DNA of 14,213 bases from an uncultured Clostridium sp. (GCA_946497585.1 CAMMLF010000031.1:1-14213), one strand, 5' to 3'. Counted from the stretch's first letter, positions 1 through 6,486 are shown. Made by a program: numbers and translations. Notes: generated from the letters alone by a model not told the origin.

Positions 1-203
1 CACCATCCATAAAACCGTATTTTATAAAATTTTTGATTTTCATAAGCACTTACAAAATGTCATTTTTTCTCGAAAGCGTCAGCAAATTTCGATCGATTAA
101 CTTTCACCAGCATGGTGTTTTGACACCTTTCAATGCTGTTTAGGAGAAAATCTTCTAAAACCTTTTTGCTCTCCAATGGACAAATTATTGTTGTAATTAT
201 TTA
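1..203 (-). other. Hairpin-rich, probably transcribed element, cut by the left edge; unidentified
   Basis: This stretch has no convincing gene. Read on the minus strand, it follows a good promoter (210-238) and contains a chain of stems. GGAGA (174-170) can pair with TCTCC (147-143). An 11-bp stem, CAGCAT (138-133) plus GGTGT (127-123) against 118-108, has a CAAA loop and one 5-nt bulge. TCGAAA (92-87) can pair with TTTCGA (75-70). GGTG/CACC pairing near 103-118 competes with the second stem. This looks like a structured leader, a small RNA or part of a dispersed repeat. I do not recognise a riboswitch or RNA family. A 38-codon TTG frame (176-60) is open here, but it has no ribosome binding site. 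Confidence 0.3.
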
Positions 204-209
204 TAAATT

Positions 210-238
210 AGTATAAAAAAATTGCTATGTTTTTTCAA
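210..238 (-). promoter_or_regulatory. Predicted sigma-A promoter reading toward the left edge
   Basis: TTGAAA (238-233) and TATACT (215-210) are separated by exactly 17 bp. It lies downstream of the DUF7309/DUF6930-like gene and points at the hairpin-rich segment 1-203, so that segment is probably its own transcript or the leader of a gene beyond the edge. Confidence 0.45.
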
Positions 239-245
239 AAATCAT

Positions 246-262
246 AACAATTTTTTATTGTT
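246..262 (-). terminator. Weak candidate terminator after the 300-1316 gene
   Basis: AACAAT and ATTGTT form a 6-bp stem with a 5-nt loop, followed on the minus strand by ATGATTTTTG. The stem is short and pure AT-rich, so termination here is only possible. A second small palindrome, ATATTTTA/TAAAATAT, lies directly after the stop codon near 284-300. Confidence 0.25.
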
Positions 263-299
263 TTAATAAAAAATGACTATATAATATTTTATTAAAATA

Positions 300-1316
300 T
301 TACATTCCCATTCTACTTAAAGAACGATAAAATTCATCAATTGCTTTTAATTTTGGTTTTACTATTAACTTAATTTTTGCCTTGTCTGCAATATCTTTTA
401 AATACATTTTTGTTTCTTCGTCTCTTACATATATGCTCTTTGGTCTCCCCATTTTATAAAAATTATTTATTAAAAGTTCTACAGATTCTATTATATAATC
501 TCTTTCATTTTCATAGTCATTTTTGTTTATTAAATCATGTGATATTACAAATCTGGACTTTCTTTCTGCAATAAATCTTGCTCTAGGATAATAATATCTT
601 CCATCTTGTTCTTTGTTATCTCTTATTCTTATAGGAACATAATTTAAAAATTCATATTCAATTTCCATTTCTGTTTGTGGCAATTTCATTATATCTTTTT
701 CAAATTTATCATCAGCTTTTATTGTATCATAATGTTTTTCTGGTAACATTAGTGGTGCAGGATAATTTAAAAATAGTTTTTTCTCTTTATTATAATGCCT
801 TGCTAAAATTTCTCCGTTTTCAAAGTCAACTTTTATTCCTTGTTCTATAATTGCTCTAAACATCATATAAAAATTCTTTAATGCTTCTATCATTATTTTT
901 ACTTGTTTTATATTTATTGGACTTGGCTCATATCCTTTTTCAAAACTTTCAAATGATATCCATGTTCCTCTAAAACTTAATCCTAATTCTTTAATTATTT
1001 CTCTATTTTTCGGTAATGTCTCTTGTCTTCCTATAAAATTACACATTAAGCATTCTTGATAATTTAATAACATATATTCTGGTATTTGATTTTTAGCTAC
1101 TTCAAAAAATCCGTGAATTTGCTCACCCTGATAAATCGCTATAGCCCTGTGCATTCCTCCATGTCCCATTACACTACAATAAAAAATCTCATTCAATGGT
1201 TGACATAGATATATTAATAAGTCCATGTCCCATAAATATTTCCATGGCTCTAATTTTTGTATCTTTTCAGCTATTTCATATAATTCTAACCATAATTCCT
1301 TATCTTTTAACTTCAT
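300..1316 (-). CDS. DUF7309/DUF6930-like protein of unknown function
   Basis: A 338-residue soluble protein with no signal peptide or membrane segment. The N-terminal half (about 1-170) has the pattern I associate with DUF7309: W9-ELY, PW at 24-25, YCSVMG at 46-51, then an AIAIYQG strand. The C-terminal part (about 225-330) resembles DUF6930, with GRPKSIYVRDEET at 290-302 followed by a Lys-rich strand and helix. These family names come from memory of the sequence patterns, and no activity is known to me. The ATG is fixed by AGGAGA about 6 bases upstream; that site overlaps the TAG stop of the UPF0158 gene. With a 9-bp gap the two genes are almost surely cotranscribed and translationally coupled. 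A role cannot be given from the sequence. Confidence 0.85.
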   Translation of the reverse strand: MKLKDKELWLELYEIAEKIQKLEPWKYLWDMDLLIYLCQPLNEIFYCSVMGHGGMHRAIAIYQGEQIHGFFEVAKNQIPEYMLLNYQECLMCNFIGRQETLPKNREIIKELGLSFRGTWISFESFEKGYEPSPINIKQVKIMIEALKNFYMMFRAIIEQGIKVDFENGEILARHYNKEKKLFLNYPAPLMLPEKHYDTIKADDKFEKDIMKLPQTEMEIEYEFLNYVPIRIRDNKEQDGRYYYPRARFIAERKSRFVISHDLINKNDYENERDYIIESVELLINNFYKMGRPKSIYVRDEETKMYLKDIADKAKIKLIVKPKLKAIDEFYRSLSRMGM

Positions 1317-1325
1317 ATATTTCTC

Positions 1326-1802
1326 CTATTCTTCATACTCTAAATTATTTTCTTTGCACCATTCTATAGCTATTTCTTTTAGCTTTTCATCATAAAATTT
1401 ATAATACTCATTCTCTAATCCTACCTCTATTAACTTGTCCTTAAATTTTCGATACATTCCTTTTTTCCACATACAATTTTCTAATTGAATTTTTTTGTTA
1501 TTATTAGAAATAGTGTCAATAAATTCTTCCATAATATCACTGTCTTTTATTTCAAAGTTGTTAGGCAATGCAATATAATTGTCTATATCATTATATAATA
1601 AATCATATACTTTTTTTAAATGTTCTCTTTGCCATTCTGGATAATTTTCAATATTTTTTTCAAAATCATCATCTTCAACTATTCTAAAATCATCATCTTG
1701 TACATTTAATATTTCTCCTGTTATTTTATTATAATATACTGTTGTATCCATAAATCTCATTTCTAATTCATCTACAATTTTTTGTATCTCTACTTTTTTC
1801 AT
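1326..1802 (-). CDS. UPF0158 family protein
   Basis: A 158-residue acidic cytoplasmic protein matching the UPF0158 (PF03682) pattern. It has an N-terminal helix with VDELEMR, a YYNKITGEI strand pair (23-31), an LP turn at 79-80 before NNFEIKDSDIMEEFI, a KGMYRKFKDKL segment (114-124), and the typical ending in which a YKFYDEKLKEIA helix runs into IEWCKENNL. Length is normal for the family. Function is unknown; such proteins are often found beside other small hypothetical genes. The start is supported by AAGGAGG at 1814-1808, five bases before the ATG. It is the first gene of a two-gene unit with its own promoter (1832-1860), placed just after the terminator that closes the dcw cluster. Confidence 0.88.
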   Translation of the reverse strand: MKKVEIQKIVDELEMRFMDTTVYYNKITGEILNVQDDDFRIVEDDDFEKNIENYPEWQREHLKKVYDLLYNDIDNYIALPNNFEIKDSDIMEEFIDTISNNNKKIQLENCMWKKGMYRKFKDKLIEVGLENEYYKFYDEKLKEIAIEWCKENNLEYEE

Positions 1803-1831
1803 TGATACCTCCTTATTTTTATTGTATATCT

Positions 1832-1860
1832 AGAATATCATAATTTTATAAATATTACAA
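1832..1860 (-). promoter_or_regulatory. Predicted promoter for the UPF0158 - DUF7309/6930 pair
   Basis: TTGTAA (1860-1855) and TATTCT (1837-1832) are separated by 17 bp, about 30 bp before the start codon. It lies between the terminator at 1881-1912 and the UPF0158 ribosome binding site, which fits an independent two-gene transcript. Confidence 0.4.
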
Positions 1861-1880
1861 TGCCTAATAGATTTCAATCT

Positions 1881-1912
1881 AAAAAAGAGAAAGCAAATTT
1901 AATTACTTTCCC
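1881..1912 (-). terminator. Intrinsic terminator closing the dcw-type operon
   Basis: On the minus strand GGGAAAG (1912-1906) pairs with CTTTCTC (1893-1887), with one G-U pair and a 12-nt loop, followed by six Ts (1886-1881). It begins 9 bp after the stop codon of the penicillin-binding protein gene. Confidence 0.7.
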
Positions 1913-1921
1913 TTGATTTGA

Positions 1922-3688
1922 TTATTTACTTTTAGCTTTGATTGTAGGACTTTTTGAATGTTTTGTATGATGTAGTGACAAAATGAACCACGCTCCTCCT
2001 TGATGTCCTCCTTCTCCTGTTGGATTATATAATGTTATTAACACAACAACCTCTGGGTCTTCTATTGGTGCTGTTCCTATAAATGATGTTACATATTTGC
2101 CTGTATTTACTCCATCTTCTGATGTTCCTGTTTTTCCTCCAATAGAATATCCTGTTACTTTAGCATTTTTACCAGTTCCTTCATCTACAACCGTTTGCAT
2201 CATGCTTAAAATATTTTTTGCTGTTTCTTCTGAAATTACTCTATCTCCATATTCTGGTTCTATATTTGTAACTTTTTTATTCCCGTTTTCATCTACTTCG
2301 GTATTGCTTATTATTTGTTTAACTAACCTTGGTTTTGTATAAACTCCTCCATTAGCTATTGTTGACAGCATTGTTGCCATCTGTATAGGTGTTACTTCAA
2401 ATCTTTGACCAAATGCAATTGTGCCCAGTTCTACAGGTCCAACTTTTTCTTCTTTTAAAAATATAGAATTTGCTTCTCCCGGCAAATCTATTCCTGTGGT
2501 TTTGAAAAATCCAAATTTATTTAAATATTCATAATATTTATGAACTCCTAATTTTTGTCCTAATCCTATAAATACAGGGTTACACGAATTCATTAATGCC
2601 TGTCTTAAGCTCTCTGAGCCATGTGGTCTATAATATCTCCAGCATTTCATTTTTACTCCTGCTACATCTATATATCCAATGCACGTAAACTCTCCTTCTT
2701 TATCCGGTGTTGTTATTCCTTCTTCTAAAGCAGCTGATGCTGTAACTAATTTAAATGTAGACCCCGGCTCATATGTATCTGATATTGCCTTATTACGCCA
2801 CAAGCTTTGCATTCGTGTACTTTGTTCTTCTTCTGATAAACTTTCATCTACTGCAAATGGGTCGTTTAAATTATAGTCAGGGTAACCTGCTAGTGCTAAA
2901 ATATCTCCAGTTTTCGGATTCATTATTATTACATTTCCACCATCTGTACACTCATTGTCGATACAGGCTTCTTTTAAGTATTTTTCAGCTATTGCTTGTA
3001 TAGTGGCATCTATCGTTAATACTAAATCATCTCCATCTTGTGGCTCATTATATTCTTCTGGGTTATCTTCTATTGTACCTCCTGATGCATCTGTTACTTT
3101 ACTAATTGAGCCTGCTTTTCCTTTTAAATATTCATCATATTTTGCTTCAATACCATTTAGTCCTTGATTATCGCTTCCGCAGAATCCAATTACCTGTGAT
3201 GCTAAATTGTTTAGAGGATAATATCTTTTTGAGTCTTCATCTATATTTATTCCTTCTGTAATATTATTTTCACTCATCCATTCTCTTAATATATTTGTTT
3301 TTTCTTTGTCTACTTTTCTAACTATAGTTTCTATTGATGAACGCTTTTTTACTCTTTTTAACACTGTTTCATAGTCTAATTCAAATATTTCACTAAGTTT
3401 TTGTGCCACTTTTTCTTTGTCCTCATCTTTAATATGTGTTGGATTTACTGTTACTGTTTCTACTGAGCTACTTACCGCAAGTACCACTTCTCCTGTTGTA
3501 TCATATATAGTTCCTCTTTTGCTACTAACAACTCTATCTGAAGTTTGCTGAGCATATGCTTTTGCTTTTAATTCTTCTCCTTCTACAAATTGTATATATC
3601 CTATTCTTACTAATAGAGCAACTATTAGCGTTACTGACAAAAATATAGTGTTTTTCATTCGCTTTCTTACACTCAATCTACCAACCAT
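1922..3688 (-). CDS. Class B penicillin-binding protein (FtsI/SpoVD-like transpeptidase), C-terminus abnormal
   Basis: Septal peptidoglycan DD-transpeptidase, 588 residues. It has a short basic N-terminus, one membrane anchor (about 13-32), a PBP dimerisation region (about 50-210) with RGTIYD at 58-63, and a transpeptidase domain from about 245. All active-site motifs are present: S310-T-F-K313, S368-C-N370 and K519-T-G-T522. The start has GGAG a few bases upstream. It follows the ftsL-like gene, as is usual in dcw clusters. Whether it is the vegetative FtsI/PBP2B or the sporulation SpoVD cannot be told; the absence of PASTA domains is not decisive. The oddity is the end: after NPTGEGGHQGG (565) the family continues with a VAAPV-type strand and a final helix, but here 23 unrelated Lys/Ser/His-rich residues lead straight to a stop and terminator. 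This suggests a 3' truncation or rearrangement, or an assembly join. Confidence 0.92.
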   Translation of the reverse strand: MVGRLSVRKRMKNTIFLSVTLIVALLVRIGYIQFVEGEELKAKAYAQQTSDRVVSSKRGTIYDTTGEVVLAVSSSVETVTVNPTHIKDEDKEKVAQKLSEIFELDYETVLKRVKKRSSIETIVRKVDKEKTNILREWMSENNITEGINIDEDSKRYYPLNNLASQVIGFCGSDNQGLNGIEAKYDEYLKGKAGSISKVTDASGGTIEDNPEEYNEPQDGDDLVLTIDATIQAIAEKYLKEACIDNECTDGGNVIIMNPKTGDILALAGYPDYNLNDPFAVDESLSEEEQSTRMQSLWRNKAISDTYEPGSTFKLVTASAALEEGITTPDKEGEFTCIGYIDVAGVKMKCWRYYRPHGSESLRQALMNSCNPVFIGLGQKLGVHKYYEYLNKFGFFKTTGIDLPGEANSIFLKEEKVGPVELGTIAFGQRFEVTPIQMATMLSTIANGGVYTKPRLVKQIISNTEVDENGNKKVTNIEPEYGDRVISEETAKNILSMMQTVVDEGTGKNAKVTGYSIGGKTGTSEDGVNTGKYVTSFIGTAPIEDPEVVVLITLYNPTGEGGHQGGAWFILSLHHTKHSKSPTIKAKSK

Positions 3689-3690
3689 AT

Positions 3691-3951
3691 CTTCTCCTTT
3701 TCATAAATTTATATAAACAAAGCTATTATTAACAAGCTCCAATATATGTTCTATAGCATTTCAGCGAACGAAGCTCTGCGATTTTAAGGCTTGCTTAAAA
3801 TCACCAAATGTCTTGCTCTCTTTTTAAGCGGAGTGGAGCGGGCAAGCTGGAGCGAATAGCGACCCGCGCCGTGAAATGCGTCAGAATATATATTGGAGCT
3901 TGTTATGCAATAGCATTGGTAACCTTTATATAAATTTATGAAAAGGAAAAG
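3691..3951. mobile_element. MITE-like near-palindromic element between ftsL and ftsI
   Basis: A 261-bp non-coding element with long inverted arms (about 3691-3763 against 3872-3951). The outer 22 bp (3696-3717 and 3925-3946) are perfect inverse copies. An inner block starting TAACAAGCTCCAATATAT (3730 on) is matched inversely at the other end (to 3905), with one mismatch in the adjoining bases. The core is GC-richer than the surroundings and holds two hairpins: GATTTTAAG/CTTAAAATC (3780-3802) and GCGGG/CCCGC (3838-3867). No transposase is encoded. The left half recurs at 6523-6612. The arm nearest the penicillin-binding protein gene contains that gene's ribosome binding site and a weak promoter-like pair, TTGTTA (3735-3730) and TATAAA (3713-3708) with 16-bp spacing. 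I see no clear target-site duplication. Confidence 0.65.
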
Positions 3952-3974
3952 AAAAAAAGACCTAAATGGTCTTT
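3952..3974 (-). terminator. Intrinsic terminator overlapping the ftsL stop codon
   Basis: AAAGACC (3974-3968) and GGTCTTT (3962-3956) form a 7-bp stem with a 5-nt ATTTA loop, followed by a T run interrupted by one C. The TAA stop (3975-3973) of the ftsL-like gene overlaps the first stem bases, so translation to the end of ftsL could melt it. It should limit readthrough into the penicillin-binding protein gene. Confidence 0.6.
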
Positions 3975-4461
3975 AATTTCCAAATAAATCATTTATTAAT
4001 GCTTGCCACCAAGTTTCTTCTTCTCCAGTTTCAACCTGTTCTGCACTAGACTCAACATAGTCTTCTTTTGGTAAGCTTACATATACTTTTTGGCTATTGT
4101 CCAATTTTTTCATTCCTAATTTTTCTTTGGCTTGTTGTTCAATGTTATTTATATTTGTGCCTGTTTCAATGCTTAATTGTAATTGCGCATTTTGTTTTTG
4201 AAGGTCAGCCAACTCTGATTTTAAGCTTTCTTTTTCTGAAAATCTTGTATTTATTAGTGAGTAACGATAACTTATGGTTAATAACACAGCAAAAGCTAGC
4301 GCTATTTCTATTATGTATTTGACTGTTTTTCTAGACTCTTTAACAGATTTGTTTTGAGCTTTTTTAGACTTTTTTTGCGTATTTGTTTTTTTAAGATTTG
4401 GTCTTTCATAGTCTGGGTCAATTTTTCTAGGACTAGTTTCATATTCATAATAGTCTATCAT
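3973..4461 (-). CDS. ftsL: FtsL/DivIC-like cell-division protein
   Basis: A 162-residue bitopic membrane protein in the FtsL position of a dcw cluster, between rsmH and a class B penicillin-binding protein. It has a long, very basic cytoplasmic N-terminus (about 1-47, Lys-rich), one transmembrane helix (about 49-65), and an extracytoplasmic coiled coil (about 73-105, with ELADLQKQNAQL). The FtsL/DivIC-type segment AKEKLGMKKL-x5-VYVSLP follows at 111-131, and an acidic tail ends in WWQALINDLF. FtsL normally scaffolds DivIC/FtsB and the septal transpeptidase. FtsL sequences diverge strongly, so the call rests on topology, the coiled coil and gene order. The ATG is supported by AGAGGTGAT about 6 bases upstream. 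A terminator lies on its stop codon. Confidence 0.8.
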   Translation of the reverse strand: MIDYYEYETSPRKIDPDYERPNLKKTNTQKKSKKAQNKSVKESRKTVKYIIEIALAFAVLLTISYRYSLINTRFSEKESLKSELADLQKQNAQLQLSIETGTNINNIEQQAKEKLGMKKLDNSQKVYVSLPKEDYVESSAEQVETGEEETWWQALINDLFGN

Positions 4462-4555
4462 AAGTTATCACCTCTTTTCTTTTGATTTTTTATAGTTTTT
4501 CTTATATTTTAATTTAATACATTTCAATTATTCGATTAGCTTTTTATTTGCGAAT

Positions 4556-5491
4556 TTAATTTGCTTTTTCTCTTCTTTCAAATATTCTTAATTTAGCACT
4601 TTTTGCTCTTGAATTTATTTCTAATTCTTCTTTGCTTGCTTCTATTGGCTTTTTATTTATTATCTTGCCAAGTGTTTTACTACCACATACGCAGTATGGT
4701 AAGTCTTTTGGACATGTACATTTTCCTTCTGCATCTATGTAAGCTTTTTTTACAGCTCTATCTTCTAAGGAATGGAATGTTATAATGCATAGTCTTCCAC
4801 CTGTTTTTAGAGAATTTATGCAATCCATTACTGTGTTGTAAAGTGGTTCTATTTCATTATTTACTTCTATTCTAATTGCTTGAAATGTTCTTTTTGCAGG
4901 ATGTCCATCTTTACTAAATGGTACCGTCTTTTCAATTATATCTGCTAGCTCTTTTGTTGTTTCTATTGGTTTATTTTTTCTTGCTATGCAAATGTTTTTT
5001 GCAATTTTTCTTGAATACCTTTCTTCACCATATGCATATATCAAATCTGCCAAGGTTCCTTCTTTATATTTATTTACTACATCATATGCTGACAATTTTT
5101 GTTCTTTGTCCATTCTCATATCAAGCTTGCTATCAGCTATGTAGCTAAATCCCCTCGATTTTTCATCTAGTTGATATGATGATACGCCTAAGTCTAGTAA
5201 TATGCCATCAACTTTATCTATTCCTATTTCCTCTAATATTTCTTTAATATCATCATGATTTCCATGTACTAGTTTAAAATTTTTATAATCTTTTAAATTA
5301 TCTCCTGCTGCTTTAAGTGCTTCTTTATCTCTGTCTATTCCTATTAAAAAACCTTTGTCTGATAACTTTTCTATTATTTTTTTACTATGTCCAGCTCCTC
5401 CTATTGTTCCGTCAACATAAATACCGTCTGGCTTAATGTTTAATCCCTCGATTGTTTCATTTAATAGAACTGGTATATGCTTAAATTCCAA
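4556..5491 (-). CDS. rsmH: 16S rRNA (cytosine1402-N4)-methyltransferase RsmH (MraW)
   Basis: S-adenosylmethionine-dependent methyltransferase that makes N4-methyl-C1402 in the ribosomal P site. The 311-residue length is normal. Family motifs in order: GGAGHS (31-36), GIDRD (51-55), LLDLGVSSYQLD (98-109), LDMRMD (123-128), HPAKRTFQAIRIEVNNE (197-213), TFHSLEDR (238-245) and the small cysteine cluster C258/C260/C267/C269. The start codon is TTG. It is supported by AAAGGAG seven bases upstream and by the typical family N-terminus MEFKHIPVLL beginning exactly there. The gene follows mraZ, as is usual, but across an unusually long 429-bp gap. A TATAAT box at 5518-5513, without a clear -35 box, may give an extra start. 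Confidence 0.97.
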   Translation of the reverse strand: MEFKHIPVLLNETIEGLNIKPDGIYVDGTIGGAGHSKKIIEKLSDKGFLIGIDRDKEALKAAGDNLKDYKNFKLVHGNHDDIKEILEEIGIDKVDGILLDLGVSSYQLDEKSRGFSYIADSKLDMRMDKEQKLSAYDVVNKYKEGTLADLIYAYGEERYSRKIAKNICIARKNKPIETTKELADIIEKTVPFSKDGHPAKRTFQAIRIEVNNEIEPLYNTVMDCINSLKTGGRLCIITFHSLEDRAVKKAYIDAEGKCTCPKDLPYCVCGSKTLGKIINKKPIEASKEELEINSRAKSAKLRIFERREKAN

Positions 5492-5558
5492 TTAACTACT
5501 CCTTTAGTTTATATTATATTTTTGACTTTATTTTCACTCTTGAGTATTTTTTAAAATT

Positions 5559-5601
5559 GTACAAGCAGTTGGCTTATAATAGCCAACTGTTTAGCTTGTA
5601 C
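5559..5601 (-). promoter_or_regulatory. Strong hairpin in the rsmH leader
   Basis: GTACAAGC (5601-5594) pairs with GCTTGTAC (5566-5559), and AGTTGGCT (5588-5581) pairs with AGCCAACT (5574-5567). That gives 16 bp in all, with a 6-nt loop and one 5-nt bulge (TAAAC). On the minus strand it is followed by AATTTTAAAAAA, a poor U tract, so it is not a standard terminator. It lies 67 bp before the rsmH start and could be an attenuator, an RNA-stability element or a protein site. Confidence 0.5.
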
Positions 5602-5610
5602 ATAATTTAG

Positions 5611-5895
5611 TTATCTTTGGTTGAATTTTGGCGTTCTTCCTCTGTTTTATTTTTCTTTTGTTAGGTTTCCTTTTATATTTAGAAAGGAAAGGAGATTGAT
5701 TGTCTTTGGTAATGCTTTTAAATTATTTTTTATCTTTTGTTAAATGTCTTTCTTTAGTTTGGATAAAATCTTATTCATTATCTTTTGTTTGAGAGATGAG
5801 TTTATCTTTGGTTTACTCTTTTTAGGATATTATCTTTTGTTTTTGATTTTTTCGTCTTTAGTATTTTTGTCTTATGTGCTTTTTAATCTTTAGTA
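5611..5895. repeat. Array of about ten degenerate 12-bp motifs (TTATCTTTKGTT) in the mraZ-rsmH gap
   Basis: Copies start at about 5611, 5651, 5700, 5730, 5748, 5778, 5802, 5830, 5852 and 5884. The plus-strand consensus is TTATCTTTKGTT; in the mRNA it reads AACMAAAGAUAA. Four copies (5730, 5778 and 5830 with T, 5802 with G at the K position) fit the 12-base consensus exactly, as does 5611; the others carry changes such as TTTAGTA. Spacing is 18-50 bp, so this is neither a simple tandem repeat nor CRISPR. No gene fills the gap: both strands hold only short frames of about 30 codons. The function is unknown. Confidence 0.6.
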
Positions 5896-5920
5896 AGAAT
5901 TTATATAAACCTTAGTAGGA

Positions 5921-6361
5921 TTATATACCAAGCATTCCAAGGTTTGCCATATTTTCGGCAATTTGGTCAGCTGATAAGTTTTCTTCACTATTGTAAGCTT
6001 TCCATTTGTCCTTGTTCCAAATTTCTATTCTAGTTCCAACTCCAGTTATTACTGCTTCTTTTTCTAATTCAGCATATTCTCTTAAGTTGCTAGCTATTAA
6101 AAATCTACCTTGTTTATCTATTTCACATTCAATAGCTCCTGATAAGAAGAATCTAACGAAGTCTCTAGCATTTTTGTTTGTAAGTGGAAGTGTTTTTAGT
6201 TTTTCTTCAAAGTTGTTCCATTCATTTTTTGAAAAGCCAAATAAGCATCCGTCTAGACCTTTGGTTATTATAAACTTTTCTCCTATGTCTTCTCTTATTT
6301 TTGAAGGCATTATTAATCTACCTTTTACATCTAGAGAATGTTCATATTCCCCTATTAACAA
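5921..6361 (-). CDS. mraZ: MraZ, transcriptional regulator of the dcw cluster
   Basis: A 146-residue protein, the usual MraZ length, with two SpoVT/AbrB-like DNA-binding folds. Each carries the family signature: D11-VKG-R15 in the first (about 5-47) and D82-KQG-R86 in the second (about 77-120). MraZ proteins form ring-shaped oligomers that bind closely spaced direct repeats before their own operon, and five such boxes lie immediately upstream here (6370-6415), so autoregulation is very likely. The start is TTG: it gives the standard beginning, M-L-I-GEYEHSLD-V-KGR, and no ATG lies at that position. An AAGGAAG ribosome binding site is spaced about 10 bases away and overlaps the last MraZ box. 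It is the first gene of the cluster. Confidence 0.97.
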   Translation of the reverse strand: MLIGEYEHSLDVKGRLIMPSKIREDIGEKFIITKGLDGCLFGFSKNEWNNFEEKLKTLPLTNKNARDFVRFFLSGAIECEIDKQGRFLIASNLREYAELEKEAVITGVGTRIEIWNKDKWKAYNSEENLSADQIAENMANLGMLGI

Positions 6362-6369
6362 CTTTTACT

Positions 6370-6415
6370 CACTTCCTTTTCACTTTGTGGCACTTTCCAC
6401 CACTTTTCTCCACTT
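6370..6415 (-). promoter_or_regulatory. MraZ operator: five AAGTG boxes at about 10-bp spacing
   Basis: On the minus strand AAGTG occurs at 6415-6411, 6405-6401, 6395-6391, 6385-6381 and 6374-6370: steps of 10, 10, 10 and 11 bp, so all boxes face one side of the helix. This matches the repeated (A)AAGTG/TGGG-type boxes described for MraZ. The array begins about 8 bp past the -10 box and runs to the TTG start, so bound MraZ would cover the transcription start and the ribosome binding site. Confidence 0.88.
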
Positions 6416-6422
6416 CAATAAA

Positions 6423-6451
6423 ATTGTAATACATTGCAAAAAAAAATGCAA
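6423..6451 (-). promoter_or_regulatory. Promoter of mraZ and the dcw cluster
   Basis: TTGCAT (6451-6446) and TACAAT (6428-6423) are separated by 17 bp. The -35 box is also the last stem segment of the upstream terminator, and the terminator's T run forms part of the spacer. Confidence 0.7.
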
Positions 6452-6486
6452 TAGCTTTTTTGAATTTTTTCAAAAAAGTTTTGCAT
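6438..6486 (-). terminator. Intrinsic terminator between the GGDEF gene and mraZ
   Basis: On the minus strand, ATGCAA (6486-6481) pairs with TTGCAT (6451-6446), enclosing a perfect 10-bp stem, CTTTTTTGAA/TTCAAAAAAG, with an AAAA loop. A run of eight Ts follows. It is placed to end the adhesin/GGDEF transcript 135 bp after the GGDEF stop codon, and it overlaps the mraZ promoter. Confidence 0.7.

Noticed and set aside
60..176. 38-codon minus-strand frame with TTG start, open again after its TGA
   Set aside because: There is no ribosome binding site and no protein family is recognised. Reading the TGA as selenocysteine or Trp is unsupported, since the other genes use TGA only as expected under the standard bacterial code.
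1..203. Known riboswitch or T-box leader
   Set aside because: I looked for signature cores (T-box, c-di-GMP, glycine, SAM, TPP, FMN, purine, THF and others) and found no match beyond a short GGAGAG.
5698..5790. Short plus-strand frame of about 30 codons starting TTG after AAAGGAAAGGAG
   Set aside because: The ribosome binding site is good, but the peptide is made almost entirely by the 12-bp motif array, lies against the operon direction and has no clear promoter. Kept only as an alternative reading of the array.
5611..5895. CRISPR array
   Set aside because: The motif is only 12 bp, degenerate, unevenly spaced (18-50 bp), and no cas gene is present.
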